Part shown: one piece after another, positions 11,026 to 21,228 of the stretch
Numbering within the stretch: the stretch's first letter is position 1
Layout of the letters: every line of letters begins with the position of its first letter
NCBI GenBank assembly: GCA_964016985.1
Contig: OZ024828.1
Coordinates: 85,576,308 to 85,640,307 of the forward strand
Length of the DNA stretch: 64,000 nt
From: Anodontia alba
Lineage: Eukaryota; Mollusca; Bivalvia; Lucinida; Lucinidae
Direction of reading: 5' to 3'
Notes under the pieces: generated by a model
Database searches by the model: none
The model's input: only the letters and a program-made list of their open reading frames with translations
What the model was told of the DNA's origin: nothing
Position numbers and translations under genes: made by a program

Positions 11026-12830
11026 CCTTAATCTGTCATTACTGACAATAACCAATCCTAAATAACTGTGTGATGTATTATTATTTGTGTGTTCTAAGAT
11101 AGCTGATGAGACCAATAGCTCTAAACTGCCTGTTGCAGATAGAACAAGAGATGTCTGAGGAAGAAAGCTCTATTGGTGATGCCTTAGCTCTGGCTTTCCG
11201 CTGTGCACGTTTCTGCTCGGCTTCACTGATTCTTTTTGCTTCGTAGTCACCAGCACCCCTTCTTATGAGGCCTCGCCACTTTGTTCGATCCTGTGCAATC
11301 TCTTCCCTAGACTCTGTTGGTATGTTGAAGTCTTAAGGGAGGCTTTGAGGGTGTCCTTGTATTGCCTCTTCTGACCATCATGGGAGCATTTTCCAACTTG
11401 TAGTTCTCCATAGCGGATTTTCTTTGGCAAACTTTCATCAGGCATTCTGGTAACATGGCCTGTCCATCTTAACTGTGCCAATTTCAGAAGAGTATGTACA
11501 CTTTGCATCCCGGCTCTTTTCAGGACTTCTGTGTCTGGAATCCTGTCTTGCCACTTGATCTTTAGAAGTTTTCTAAGACAGCTTGTATGGAAGTGGTTCA
11601 GTCTTTTGGCATGCCATTGGTAAACTGTCCAAGTTTTGCACCACCACCGATCTGTATACTTTCAGCTTTGTGTCAAGTCTGATTCCACTTTGGTCCCAAA
11701 TACTTCCACGTAGCCGGCCAAATGCTGCACTAGCTTTGGCAATTCTAGCATTGACTTCATCATCAATGTGCACAACTCTAGACAATGTGCTTCCAAGGTA
11801 GGTGAACTTGTCTCCCACCTGCAGTTGTTGACCTTTCACTGTGATGGTAGGCTCCTTGTAAGGCTTTCCAGGTGCTGGCTGATATACTACCTCAGTCTTT
11901 TTGGTGCTGATTGTAAGATCATAGCTGTCACATGAATCAGATACTTGATCCACACCTTTTTGTATTTTCTCTTCTGTTGCCATGTCATCAGCAAAGAGGA
12001 ACTCATCTCGCACCTCTGTCTGTATCTTGGATTTAGCTTGCAACCTTCTTAGGTTGAAAAGTTTCCCATCAAAGCGCTACCTAATAAATATACCATTGTC
12101 ACCATCCTGGAAAGCATCTGTAAGCATGGCAGAAAACATCATGCTGAACAGTGATGAAGCTAGTACACAGCCGTGCTTAACTCCATTTGTCACAGGGAAT
12201 GGATCAGAAAACTCGCTATCATTTTAGACCCTTGCAAGCATACCATCATGGAACTGCCGCACCATTGCTATGAATTTGGACAGCCAAACTTTGCCATAAT
12301 TTCCCTAAGTCCCTCATGACTGACTGTGCCAAATGCTTTGGTAAGGTCGACAAAGGTCATGTAGAGGTCCCAATTTGGTAAGGTCGACAAAGGTCAAGTA
12401 GAGGTCCACATTCTGTTCCTGGCATTTTTCTTGAAGCTGTCGTGCTGTAAAGATCATGTCTATTGTTCCTCTGTCTTTCCTGAATCCACAATGGCTTTCT
12501 GGTAGAAGCTCTGTTCAAGGTGTTCATTCAATAGATTCAGTAGGACCCTAGCAAGGATCTTCCCAGCAATTGACAATAAAGAGATGCCTCGATGATTGTC
12601 ACAGACTTGAGGATTTCCTTTTGAATAGGTGGATAATTGTTGCATCCTTGAATTCTTGAGGGATAGCTTCTTTTCTCCACATAATGTGAAATAACTCTGT
12701 CAGTTTCTCTGCAACTGGAGGACCTCCTGCTTTGTAGATCTCTGCAGGTATTGCATCTGATCCTGGAGCCTTGCCAGAAAACAGGAGTTTTATTGCTCTC
12801 ACTGTTTCAGAGACAGTTGGGAGCTCAAAG
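11026..12830 (-). pseudogene. 5'-truncated, broken LINE: reverse transcriptase to C-terminal zinc finger
   Basis: Read on the minus strand. The reverse-transcriptase start GKAPGSDAIPAEIYKAGG (about 12765) is followed by DNHRGISLLSIAGKILARVL (about 12590) and a FADDM catalytic box at about 11998-12012, where YADD is usual. A TYLGS motif and RWTGHVTRMPDESLPKK (about 11460) come next. Near the end, 11090-11150 encodes a C2H2-like CSICNRQF...GLISYLRTH segment. Frameshifts and stops break it, and a 37-base direct duplication lies at 12341-12414. The endonuclease half is absent. It is dead and 5'-truncated, as is typical of LINE copies. Its sequence differs clearly from the LINE at 34-37 kb, so it is a second family of RTE-like or related type. 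Confidence 0.85.
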
Positions 12831-12874
12831 TTTGCAAAGGTAGGGGTTGTCGTGAACAGCAGGATAAGGGTTAA
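12831..12874. repeat. FB-C, right end
   Basis: TTTGCAAAGGTAGGG...AACAGCAGGATAAGGGTTAA is the expected continuation of the FB-C copy that stops at 11025. Comparison with intact copies indicates about 8 bases (ACACTG..) lost at the junction and no obvious target-site duplication. Confidence 0.8.
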
Positions 12875-12889
12875 GGGCTAATACCTAAA

Positions 12890-12945
12890 CTTCTGGGCCA
12901 AGTTGTTCAAAGTATCATTAGCTTAACTATATCATTGAGTAAATG
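12890..12945. repeat. FB-M end fragment
   Basis: CTGGGCCAAGTTGTTCAAAGTATCATTAGCTTAACT matches the end of the GGGCCCAGTTGTTCAAA family. Only one end is present. Confidence 0.55.
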
Positions 12946-12954
12946 TTTTTGTTT

Positions 12955-13083
12955 AACTAGTAAAGAACCAAGCAAACTTGTATCCGATGACATTCTTATT
13001 TATTATTATTTTTTTTTTCCAGAGAAAATAACACTTGGCATTTCATGTCTGTCATCTGCTAGGCAGATGATTCATATGAACTG
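12955..13083. repeat. Foldback repeat FB-B, truncated
   Basis: AAGAACCAAGCAAACTTGTATCCGATGACATTC and CACTTGGCATTTCATG, then GCTAGGCAGATGATTCATATGAA. It stops where a SINE-1 copy begins. Confidence 0.65.
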
Positions 13084-13085
13084 AG

Positions 13086-13352
13086 TTTGTGTTTTACAGC
13101 CCAGTCAACACTGTTAAGTTCATGTCGAGCTGGTCAGATAACCTATTCATTTTTCCTGGACAGGCTTAGTCCTTCAAGCAGTAAACTGTTACTTTCCTCA
13201 ATAATTGACAACTGCTTGAAACAACAGAAAGGGTAGAATGATGACAGAAATGGTTTCATGATCAATCTCCATGAAAGTTAGGTGGCTAAGATGGAATTCG
13301 AACTTGGGACCCCTGGGTCCACAGTCAGAGGTGCTACTGACTGTGCTAAGGA
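13086..13352 (-). mobile_element. SINE-1 copy, diverged
   Basis: TTTACAGCCCAGTCAACACTGTTAAG start of the body, GGACAGGCTTAGTCC and the tRNA-like end GAATTCGAACTTGGGACCCCTGGGTC. The promoter half lies at the high-coordinate end. Confidence 0.75.
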
Positions 13353-13429
13353 GCAGATTCATGCAAATAGTTGTCTCATTTTTTTTCTGAAAAATACCAT
13401 AAAATTATACTAGAAATGTATTTGTAAAA

Positions 13430-14185
13430 CACTATGCCCCCAACAAAATGCTTGTCCATACAAAATGCAAAAGTTGGAAAGGGGCATAATTTGGACAAAT
13501 ATTTATAAAATTTCAGTAAAAGTTAATCAGCCATCTACACAATAACTCCTGATTTTCTGCTAAATTTCATGAACCTAGCTCTAAAGATTTTTTATATATT
13601 TTGCTTACAAGATTTTCCTAAGCTAAAATACCTTAGTCTGAAAAGGGGGCATAATTTGATCAAATATATATAAAAGTTCACCAAAATTTAATCAGGTCAT
13701 CTACACATTGGTTTCAAACTGCTTGCCAAAAAAAACCTAATTTGTATTTGTGTTGTGGTTTTACGGCCCAGTCAACCCAATGGGGTCATGTTGAGCGCGG
13801 TCAGTTTACCTAACCACATGTTTACTGGGCAGGCTTAGTCCTCTAAGTGGTTAACCAGTATTGTGCACATTCTTTCGCCAGAAACTGACAACTGCCCTTC
13901 TTGAATCAGCAGAAGGGAGAGAATGACCGTAGAAAATATTTCACAATCAATCTCCACGAAAGAATGTTGCCGACCTCGGCAGGGGTTGAACCCGCGACCT
14001 CCTGGTCTCCAGTCGGACAGTGCATCAAACTGAGCCACTGGGGCCTGCCAAATTTTATGAGCCTAACCCAAGCAGTTCCTTAGATGTTTTCCTTGCAAGA
14101 TTTGTACATATGGATGGACAGACAAACAGAAATCAAGCCCAAAGCCATACGCCCTCCCAACTTCTTTGAAGTTGAGGGCATAATA
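13430..14185 (+). repeat. Tandem-core element, ~170-bp units, split by a SINE
   Basis: GGGGCATAATTTGGACAAATAT (13480) recurs as GGGGGCATAATTTGATCAAATATA (13645). Each is followed by TTCA-CC/GT-AAA-TTAATCAG-TCATCTACAC. A third partial unit continues after the SINE (14046-14185) and ends GGATGGACAGACAAACAG plus an inverted CCAACTTCTTTGAAGTTG. The layout matches pearl/HINE-like elements: short core repeats and a hairpin tail. Confidence 0.7.
13731..14045 (-). mobile_element. SINE-1, well preserved, with target-site duplication
   Basis: Flanked by TGCCAAA at 13724-13730 and 14046-14052. On the minus strand the 5' end is tRNA-like: A-box-like GGCTCAG and B-box-like GGTTCAACCCC. A ~230-bp body follows (GGGCAGGCTTAGTCCTCTAA in plus-strand reading) and ends at ...CAACACAAATAC. 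RNA polymerase III would transcribe an intact copy; this one differs from the B-box consensus by one base. Confidence 0.85.
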
Positions 14186-14294
14186 CATTGTAAATCAAAA
14201 TGTCATTTGTGAGGGTTATTATTAGTGCTTCAAGAGTAGTTAGTGCTTCAAGAGTAAATATTTTACACAAAAACTTTAAACACATGAACACTTT

Positions 14295-14510
14295 ATTTAA
14301 CCCTAGTCCTGCTGAACCTGGATATGCCCTGCCTTTGCAAACAGTGTAGATCCAGATCAGTTGGCTTCTGAAGAAGCCAACTGATCTGGATCTACACTGT
14401 TTGCCATTTTGTAAATTAATATCAATAATTTGGATCAAGTAATCTGATTGGCTGAAAATTGGAAGTGGGCATGGCATCTTACTTTATTCAGCATGACAAG
14501 GGTTAAAATT
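14295..14510. repeat. Foldback repeat FB-C, inverted orientation
   Basis: TTAACCCTAGTCCTGCTGAACCTGGATATGCCC left end, perfect stem GATCCAGATCAGTTGGCTTC / GAAGCCAACTGATCTGGATC, ends CATGACAAGGGTTAA. Relative to 7320-7540 it is reversed. Confidence 0.9.
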
Positions 14511-14649
14511 AATACAATGTGAGTAGCATTTGCACTCATTTGTTATCTAAAATACACACACACACAAAAAAAAGCAAACAAACAAAAAAAAAAAAAACAG
14601 TGTATTTTCAGTTATTGAACTTCAATATTTAAAAGGACTTGGTATACTT

Positions 14650-14860
14650 GGTAGAGTTTGTGCCACTCCTGAACTTTTGTGACTTCCCATTTGTTTCCCT
14701 TCTGAAATGGGATCCACTTGAATAAAAACGGTCTCAGCTAAAAGGAAAGAATTAGGGGAGCAAATTCTTTCCTTTTAGAGTGGACATCTTTTCAGAAAGT
14801 AGCCAAAACAATTTTGAAAGAGTTATCTCCCTAGAATGTGTATCCATTTACCTTAAGCTA
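14650..14860. repeat. Foldback repeat FB-N
   Basis: CCCTTCTGAAATGGGATCCACTTG near 14697, and AGAGTGGACATCTTTTCAGAAAG near 14777, with AAAAGGAAAGAATT / AATTCTTTCCTTTT forming the inner stem. Confidence 0.75.
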
Positions 14861-14894
14861 ACAGTGACATAAACAACTGGACCGAAAGAAATTG

Positions 14895-15422
14895 GGTGTT
14901 AAAAAAAAAAGCTGTGTTTCCACTAGCCCGACCGACCCCGTTTCAAACACCCGACTCTGCTATTTTTTATCAGTAACAAGAAAAATGCCTAATGGCATTA
15001 TGGACAGGTTTTTTAAATAATGAAGAAAGTAAGAGTTGTCTCTCTTCATGTAAAACATCTACTGGTCCTCTTCATCCCTACCAAATATGAATGCACTCCA
15101 TCGAAGAATACTTTGAAAAAAAGGTTAACCAAAAGGTAAACCTCGGATGACGCCCGACGCCCGCCCGCCTGCCCGCCTGATGCCCCGCCTGCCCAGACAT
15201 CGCTATTTTAAAGGATAAATTTTTTAAAAACCCGTCCAAAAATGCAAAATAAAAAAGTAAAGCACCGATCCTCAACAAAATACCTGTATTTTCATAAAAA
15301 TACAGGCCCAACCCTGTTCTTTTCTGGAGAAAAAATAGAAAAATAAAAAAAAGTTTCTCCTACCTACCAATCATATTTTTTTTTCAGCATGTTAGTGGAA
15401 ACACAGCTATTTTTTTTACACC
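14895..15422. mobile_element. 528-bp inverted-repeat DNA element, non-autonomous
   Basis: The ends are inverted copies: GGTGTTAAAAAAAAAAGCTG...TTTCCACTA at 14895-14925 and TAGTGGAAACACAGC...TTTTTTTACACC at 15393-15422. The interior is not repetitive elsewhere in the window and contains a GC-rich stretch CCCGCCTGCCCGCC at 15150-15200. No transposase is encoded. The superfamily is not assigned because the A/T-rich borders hide the target-site duplication. Confidence 0.75.
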
Positions 15423-15724
15423 TTGTTCCATGTCCCACTTCTAACTTGGAATATCAAAATAAAACAAAAATTGCAGTTAAAAAAGTTTCAACTTTATTTG
15501 TTTGCTTACAAAATGATAAATAATGTTTATAAAATAAAAATTCGAGAATATAACGCCGATTTCATGGAAGGTTAACAAGCAAAGTGAAATATAATCTCTT
15601 AAACTGCAATATCTGAAAACCTGAAAAATCCTTATAATTTTTCAGACAATAAACAATAATTCTGCAAAAGCATGGTATGGTAACTTTCCTAAAATTTGGA
15701 ACACTTTATTCCATCTTTTTTTTA
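15423..15724. other. No recognisable feature
   Basis: AT-rich DNA with no clear repeat or coding signal. Confidence 0.5.
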
Positions 15725-15727
15725 ATT

Positions 15728-15940
15728 ATACCTTAACCCTTGTCCTGCTGAACCCAGATATACCCTGTCTTTGCAAACAGTATAAATCCAGATCAGTTGG
15801 CTTCTGAAGAAGCCAACTGATCTGGATCTGCACTGTTTGCTATTAAGAATGTAAATTTACAGCATCAATCTAGATCAAGTAATCTGATTGGGTGAAATGT
15901 GGGCTGGCATCTTAATTTATTCAGCATGACAAGGGTTAAC
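15728..15940. repeat. Foldback repeat FB-C, inverted orientation
   Basis: TTAACCCTTGTCCTGCTGAACCC to CATGACAAGGGTTAA, with the complete stem GATCAGTTGGCTTCTGAAGAAGCCAACTGATC. Confidence 0.9.
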
Positions 15941-15974
15941 TTTGCCCTTTGTGTTTATTTCACAAAATACTTGA

Positions 15975-16050
15975 GAAAATGACAAACACTATACCCTGAT
16001 CAGACTACTTCAGTAGCATTCTGATCTGGGTCTGCACTCTTTACTTACAC
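15975..16050. repeat. FB-D hairpin
   Basis: GACAAACACTATACCCTGATCAGACTACT / AGTAGCATTCTGATCTGGGTCTGCACT forms the FB-D type stem. Confidence 0.6.
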
Positions 16051-16189
16051 CATTTTGCCGCAAAAGTTGCTGTAAGAAATTTTAGGACAATTACAGTATT
16101 TTCTTCCTTTTGCAACATTGGTCATTTTCCCTTCTCTGCATGAGTAAAGTTTGGTCAACAACTCAGACTTTATATCGAGGTTTATATAT

Positions 16190-16388
16190 GTATGTTTTAA
16201 TGCTCAGCATGCAAGGCAAACATTTCATCAGATGACATTTTAAAATAGTTTTCTTATTTTTCCCAGAAAATAGTTTTAACTTTTAATGCAAATGCTCTAC
16301 TTATGTATGAATTGTCAAAGCTTATTTTCTTGGAAAATCAAGAAACATATCATTATTTGTTGTCTGATGAATTTGCCCATAAAGATGT
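16190..16388. repeat. Foldback repeat FB-A
   Basis: AATGCTCAGCATGCAAGGCAAAC start, stem CCCAGAAAATAG...TTTTAATGCAAAT / GTATGAATTGTCAAAGCTTATTTTCTTGG, end TTGTTGTCTGATGAATTTGCCC. Confidence 0.75.
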
Positions 16389-16394
16389 GAACCT

Positions 16395-16605
16395 TAACAC
16401 TTAGCGCACTGGGTAAAATTTTCAGCAGACGACATTGTGAAATATTTTTCTTATTTTTCCCGGAAAACAGGATATGACATTTCATGCAAATTGTCTCCTA
16501 AGGAGACAATTTGCATGAAATATCAAATCCTGTTTTCTGGGAAAAATAAGAAAATATCACCAATTTGTCGTCTGCTGAAAAAGCCAGAGAGTGGTAAAGG
16601 TTAAT
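16395..16605. repeat. Foldback repeat FB-A, well preserved
   Basis: TTAACACTTAGCGCACTGGGTAAAATTTTC start. Stem ATTTCATGCAAATTGTCTCC / GGAGACAATTTGCATGAAAT is perfect, and outer arms CCCGGAAAACAGG / CCTGTTTTCTGGG continue it. End GTCGTCTGCTGAAAAAGCC...GGTAAAGGTTAA. Confidence 0.9.
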
Positions 16606-16778
16606 CTGCTGGACCAAAATAGCAGCAGATGACATTTTAAAATGAGCTGTGCCATGCGAAAATGTACCTTTGAACATGTGCAAAATGCACAGATTCAGAT
16701 TCATCCCATGCATGCACAGTCGCATCTAGGCATTTGCTCTCCATTGATATATTCTATAGTGTTTAATGATTCTGTTAG

Positions 16779-16860
16779 CCGACAGCGAAGGTCCTGATCA
16801 GACTGCGCTGACACGCAGGCTGATCTGGGCCTTCGCTGTCCGCATATGCCTGAAGACACA
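16779..16860. repeat. FB-D2 hairpin
   Basis: GACAGCGAAGGTCCTGATCAG and CTGATCTGGGCCTTCGCTGTC pair over about 20 bp around GACACGC. The tail CGCATATGCC also follows the copies at 30930 and 32090. Confidence 0.8.
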
Positions 16861-16889
16861 TTTTCGATTGGAGTGGCCCAAACATTTTA

Positions 16890-16990
16890 TCTTAACAGGG
16901 CTTGACGTATCGTGCAAACTGGAGACAATTTACATATGTCAAACCCTACTTCCTAGGAAAATTAATTTGTCCCCTGCTGACTACCCAGAT
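16890..16990. repeat. FB-A fragment
   Basis: GGGCTTGACGTATCGTGCAAACTGGAGACAATTTAC...CCTACTTCCTAGGAAAA and TTTGTCCCCTGCTGACTACCC match FB-A with the left flank missing. Confidence 0.6.
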
Positions 16991-17324
16991 GTCCTACTCT
17001 TTCTAATGATCAGATATTGAAGTCTTTATTGAGAAAGTTTGCAAATTTATTGATCACCCCTCATAATGTACTTAAATACTGTCTGGCACTGTTTAATTCA
17101 GCAGGCAAAATGATCATCCTTTGAATTTCTAATGGGCTTCACTAATGGACAAACAAAATAATCTAACTTGTGTATAAATAAACTACAGACAAAAACAAAG
17201 GCACCTTAAACATTGCACATTCTTCATTTCAGGACAGATGTCTGTATCAGGGGAGGTAAACCATTATAATGCTAACTTTTCTGTCTTGCCACAGTCTATA
17301 TGAGTCGCAACGTCGAAAAAAAAA

Positions 17325-17730
17325 TCTTCGGACAAGTGCACCCAGCAAAGATTCAGATCAGCCTACCGATTCATGCAATCTGGTCAGAATCTTCACTGGT
17401 TGCATTTTGGATAGCCAAGGATGCAAAGTTTCTTCAATGGACAATGATGATGGTTTGGTGTTTTACCCCCTTTCAACAATATTAAAGTCATATTGAGATG
17501 ATGGGTGGTAATGGATGCTCTGTGCAATGAAGCACTGTACAGTCATGAGCTGAATTCCCGCCTCCAGCTCGATTCCAATCCAGGACCTCGTGATTTGAAG
17601 TCGGGAGTGCTAACCACCCAGACATTTCTCATGCGGCCAATGAAGACTGATTAGACTGCACAGATTCCCAGGCTGATCTGAGTCATTGTTGGGCACACAT
17701 GTCAGAAGGTATGGTTTCTCAAGTTGCAGC
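17325..17730. repeat. FB-D3 repeat split by a SINE-2 copy
   Basis: GGACAAGTGCACCCAGCAAAGATTCAGATCAGCCT...GATAGCCAAGGATGCAAAGTTTCTTCA (17330-17438), then, after the SINE, GACTGATTAGACTGCACAG...GGCTGATCTGAGTCATTGTT. The same text runs on uninterrupted at 18795-19010. Confidence 0.7.
17447..17637 (-). mobile_element. SINE-2 copy, diverged
   Basis: GTTTTACCCCCTTTCAACAATATTAAAGTC body and tRNA-like end GATTCCAATCCAGGACCTCGTGATTTGAAGTCGGGAGTGCTAACCA. Flanked by CAATGGAC (17438) and CAATGAAG (17638), a possible imperfect target-site duplication. Confidence 0.7.
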
Positions 17731-17847
17731 TAATATATCCTAGTAAATTTAGTGGGACAGATCAATTTTCTCTTGAAAGATCTACAGACTGAATAGTATT
17801 ACCAAGGCTCAACACTGACCTATAGCATTCTTTACAAAATCAATGAA

Positions 17848-17965
17848 TTGCGGTATTTTTCTCAGAAAACAGGTCGACATTTCATGTGAGTTGTCACTGA
17901 GGAGTAGATATCATGACCCATAGGGAAAACATTTCAAAATTTGTCTGCTGCTATCTAAGACCAGC
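17848..17965. repeat. FB-A fragment
   Basis: CTCAGAAAACAGGTCGACATTTCATGTGAGTTGTC followed by a decayed right arm and TTTGTCTGCTGC. Confidence 0.5.
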
Positions 17966-18091
17966 ATGGTTTGGTTAACATGGTTTTTGATATCTTACTT
18001 TAACTCTTCATCACGAAAACATCCCTATATAATTTTGACCCCCTTAAACCCGATTTTATATAGTAAAACTGGGGTTTACAGGGGTATACAT

Positions 18092-18212
18092 TATTTTTCT
18101 TATTTCTGCCAAAAACACAGATTGTGGGTACTCATTAGAACCGCCTCGGCAAGGCGGTTCTAACGAGTACCCACAATCTATGTTTTGAGTAGAAATATGA
18201 AAAATATAAAAA
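18092..18212. repeat. Foldback repeat FB-E
   Basis: TTTCTTATTTCTGCCAAAAAC...GTGGGTACTCATTAGAACCGCCT mirrored by AGGCGGTTCTAACGAGTACCCAC...GAGTAGAAATATGAAAAA. Nearly perfect around the centre GCCTCGGCAAGGC. Confidence 0.9.
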
Positions 18213-18287
18213 AATTCTGTCTGAAAATTTTCATTTTTTGGTGGTAAAATTTTCAATATATTTGAATAGGCATGTTTTCGTAATGTA

Positions 18288-18490
18288 AAATGCTATTCAC
18301 AACTGCAGCGGACAGCATTCTGTGTATTTTTTGCATTTTTCACAGAACATAAGGCTTGACATTTCATGTGAATTACATGCCAAGCAGACAATTCATATGA
18401 AATGCCAAGTCTTATTTTCAAAATAAAATAATAATAAAAAATTAGAAAGTCATTTTCTACAATTTTTTTATCACTTTAAAAGTTAACCTA
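18288..18490. repeat. Foldback repeat FB-B
   Basis: ATTCACAACTGCAGCGGACAGC start; stem CTTGACATTTCATGTGAATT / AATTCATATGAAATGCCAAG around ACATGCCAAGCAGAC. Confidence 0.85.
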
Positions 18491-18520
18491 TGTTATTCAG
18501 ACACTGGAATTCTTTACTGA

Positions 18521-18716
18521 ACAGGGCCCAGTTGTTCAAAGCATTGTTAGCTTAACAAGCTTGTTAATGAAAAACTGGTTAACTTTTTAGCTAAAGTATT
18601 TTCAAATAGCAAAAAATATCAATGCCACGGTATTTAATATTTCAAGATTGAAATTTTAATGTTACATTAGCTAACAACATTGTTAAGTTTTGAACAACTG
18701 GGCCCAGAACATAAAA
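18521..18716. repeat. Foldback repeat FB-M, intact inverted ends
   Basis: Ends GGGCCCAGTTGTTCAAAGCATTG and CATTGTTAAGTTTTGAACAACTGGGCCC are inverted repeats. GTTAGCTTAACAAG and TTAGCTAACAACATTG continue the arms. About 190 bp, non-coding MITE. Confidence 0.85.
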
Positions 18717-18789
18717 TTTGAACAAGTCAGTTTGACTGATCAGGGTGTGCCCTACTTATCATTCAGTCAGTACATTACCAGGCCTTTAG

Positions 18790-19010
18790 GTTCCTTTGGA
18801 CATGTGTGTCCAGCAAAGATTCAGATAAGTCTGCACATTTTTGCACCCTGATCAGAATCTTCACCGGGCACATTTTGGACAGCCAAGGATGCAAAGTTTC
18901 TTCATGTGGCAAACAGAGACTCTGATCAAATGGTGTGGATGCACAGGCTGATCTGAGTCTTTGTTAGAAGCAAATAACCAGAAGGTACTTTTTCTCACAA
19001 TGTGGCTCAA
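18790..19010. repeat. FB-D3 repeat
   Basis: GTGTGTCCAGCAAAGATTCAGATAAG...TGCAAAGTTTCTTCATGTGGC...TGCACAGGCTGATCTGAGTCTTTGTT. Uninterrupted relative of 17325-17730. Confidence 0.65.
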
Positions 19011-19014
19011 ATTA

Positions 19015-19225
19015 ACCTTTACCCCCTCTCTGGGAATATTCAGCAGATGACAAATTGATAATATTTTTTTTTTTTTTATTTTTCCAAGAAAATATGCTTT
19101 AACATTTCATGCAAACTGTCTTCAAAAAAATGTCAAAGCCTATTTTCTGGAAAAAGTAAGAAAGAAAAATATTTCAAAATGTTGTTAGATGAAATTATCC
19201 AGAGTGCTAAGCATTAAAGTTTTAG
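19015..19225. repeat. Foldback repeat FB-A, reversed, inner loop deleted
   Basis: TTAACCTTTACCCCCTCTCTGGG start, TTTCATGCAAACTGTCTTC and AAATGTCAAAGCCTATTTTCTGG arms, end ATCCAGAGTGCTAAGCATTAAAG. Confidence 0.75.
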
Positions 19226-19289
19226 CTCACTTTTAATTTCTATTCATAGAAGTCATATTATATCTAGGATTACCATATTTATTGTATGT

Positions 19290-19540
19290 ATTCCAACAGA
19301 CTGAGCTGAGCAAACAGTGTAGACCCAGATGAGACACCCCAGATTGCAGCATCTCATCAGGGTCTTCACAGTTTGCCACACATGCAGCAATTTTTAGACA
19401 CATCAGGTAGTAAATTGTACTTGTTCAAGTTTTAGAACAAGTATGGTAATGAGTGGCAAACAGTGTAGATTCTGATGAGACCCTGCATTTTGTGGCATCT
19501 CATCTGGGTGAACACTGTTTGCTCCGGACTGTCTGACCAA
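19290..19540. repeat. Two FB-D hairpins in tandem
   Basis: AAACAGTGTAGACCCAGATGAGAC / CTCATCAGGGTCTTCACAGTTTGC at 19310-19378, then AAACAGTGTAGATTCTGATGAGACCC / TCTCATCTGGGTGAACACTGTTTGC at 19455-19522. Spaced about 140 bp apart. Confidence 0.75.
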
Positions 19541-20115
19541 ATACATAAAGTAAAGTATAACATATGTTAAGAGTCATGCTCAGACAGAAAGGTAAAATTA
19601 TGACCAAATCTTAAGTGATTACTAATCAATTATCAATCAAAATGGCAGGACCAATAATCGATTATCTTTTCAGTTCTGATTAGCCAGCCTTAGTGGTAAA
19701 GGTTAACTCCTTACTATGCTTGTCCAAAAATTTGAATGTGTCCATTTGTGTTAAAAAAAAAACAAACAAACAAAACTACTGGATGAGTGGCATCTGATCT
19801 GCAACAGGATTTGCTCAGGCCTGTTTGAGCAAATACTTAAGAACAAATCTGGTAACTCTTGCCTGCAGCAGGGTAAAGTTTAATGGTATAGGAAGACAGG
19901 ATAGCCAGAGAGAACCATTAGCCCACAGCATGTGTCTGATAAACATTCTCACACCACACTAGAAGTATGTCTAGGTACAAAGTCTGAGAAAACAGCTAAT
20001 GGTCTCAAGAATTATTTCAGATCAACAAGTTTATTATTTTGCGAGCATATTATTGCCCAGCAAACACAACGTTATTTCAACGTTGGACCAACATTATTAC
20101 AATGTTGTGTGTTTA
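19541..20115. other. No gene recognised
   Basis: AT-rich. Contains a possible inverted pair at 20060-20105 (AACGTTATTTCAACGTTGGACCAACATTATTACAATGTTG) and an FB-D-like fragment at 19775-19830. No coding evidence. Confidence 0.45.
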
Positions 20116-20119
20116 CTTG

Positions 20120-20305
20120 GTATTAAGCATGCTGGGTAAAACTGTCAGCAGACATTTTGATTTTTTTTTCTTATTACATGTAGTTTCTTTTTTCTCCTAG
20201 GGAGACTATTTGTGTGACATGCCAAATGCTATTTTCTGGGAAAAAATAAGATAAAAATCAATTTGTGATCTGCTGAATTTGCCAAGAGAGTGCTTAAGAT
20301 AAATG
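20120..20305. repeat. Foldback repeat FB-A, degraded
   Basis: TATTAAGCATGCTGGGTAAAACTGTCAGCAGAC start, CTAGGGAGACTATTTGTGTGACATGCC right arm and GATCTGCTGAATTTGCCAAGAGAGTG end. Confidence 0.7.
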
Positions 20306-20860
20306 AGAAATATACTGTAATTATCTAGATCACCTCAATCCCTTACTGTCCTTATCCTAACAGTTGAACAAATCAGAACTCGGTCTCAACTGGCTCACGC
20401 TAATTTAGTGCAATTTGATTGGTCGAGAGCAATTTCAAATCAGCATTTACCACCAAACAACAACAATCTTGAACTATTTCTTTACACAGACTTTCAAATT
20501 ATAATACTGTCAATGAAAACATGACAAAGTTGGAATTATAAAGAATGAATTTAATTTTTTTGTGTGTGGCTTTTATCTTGTTTAAACAGCAATCACTCAC
20601 AAACTTAATATAATGCCCATTGGGCTTTATTCTGTTTTTTAGTGATTCACTGGCATTCACACATTGATAAAGTCCACAAATTTCTTCCTATCCTGACTAC
20701 CTAGAGATGCACCTAGAACTTTCTGGTACAAACATACAATGTAAACTCCAATCCAATTCCCACATGAAATGCAGTTTGATCTGGGTCTACATTACTTATT
20801 ACGGCCTATCTGTACAAGTATTTAGGGTAAATCTAACTATCTCATTCTGATTACAGACAG
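20306..20860. other. No gene recognised
   Basis: AT-rich sequence with no clear conserved repeat or splice-bounded coding segment. Confidence 0.45.
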
Positions 20861-20868
20861 CTGTAATG

Positions 20869-21151
20869 TTTGTTTGTGTTGAAGCTTTACGGCCCAGTCA
20901 ACCCATTGGGGTCATGTTGACATGTTTACTGGGCAGGCTTAGTCCTAAGCGGTTAACCAGTATTGTGCACATTCTTTCGTTAGAAACTGATAACTGCCCT
21001 TCTTGAATTAGCGGAAGGGAGAGAATGACCGTAGAAAATATTTCACGATCAATCTCCACAAAAGAATGTTGCCGACCTCGGCGGGGGTCGAACCCGCGAC
21101 CTCCTGGTCTCCAGTAGGACGCGCATCCAACTGCGCCACCGAGGCCGGCAA
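20869..21151 (-). mobile_element. SINE-1, well preserved, with target-site duplication
   Basis: Flanked by CTGTAATG at 20861-20868 and 21152-21159. Minus-strand start GCCGGCCTCGGTGGCGCAGTT carries an A-box-like block. The B box GGTTCGACCCC and GGAGACCAGGAGGTCGCGG follow. An internal deletion of about 28 bp relative to the 29.3-kb copy removes the GGTCAGTTTACCTAACCACA part. Confidence 0.9.
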
Positions 21152-21193
21152 CTGTAATGAACAGTGCAGTAAAAGGGTGTGTAACCTTTACCA

Positions 21194-21196
<3 letters not shown>

Positions 21197-21228
<32 letters not shown>

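Noticed and set aside
14133..14477. 114-codon minus-strand gene
   Set aside because: Half of it lies in an FB-C hairpin; no family resemblance.
21060..21150. True tRNA gene on the minus strand
   Set aside because: A- and B-box-like text is there, but it is the head of a SINE with a target-site duplication, repeated many times, and the cloverleaf is not complete.
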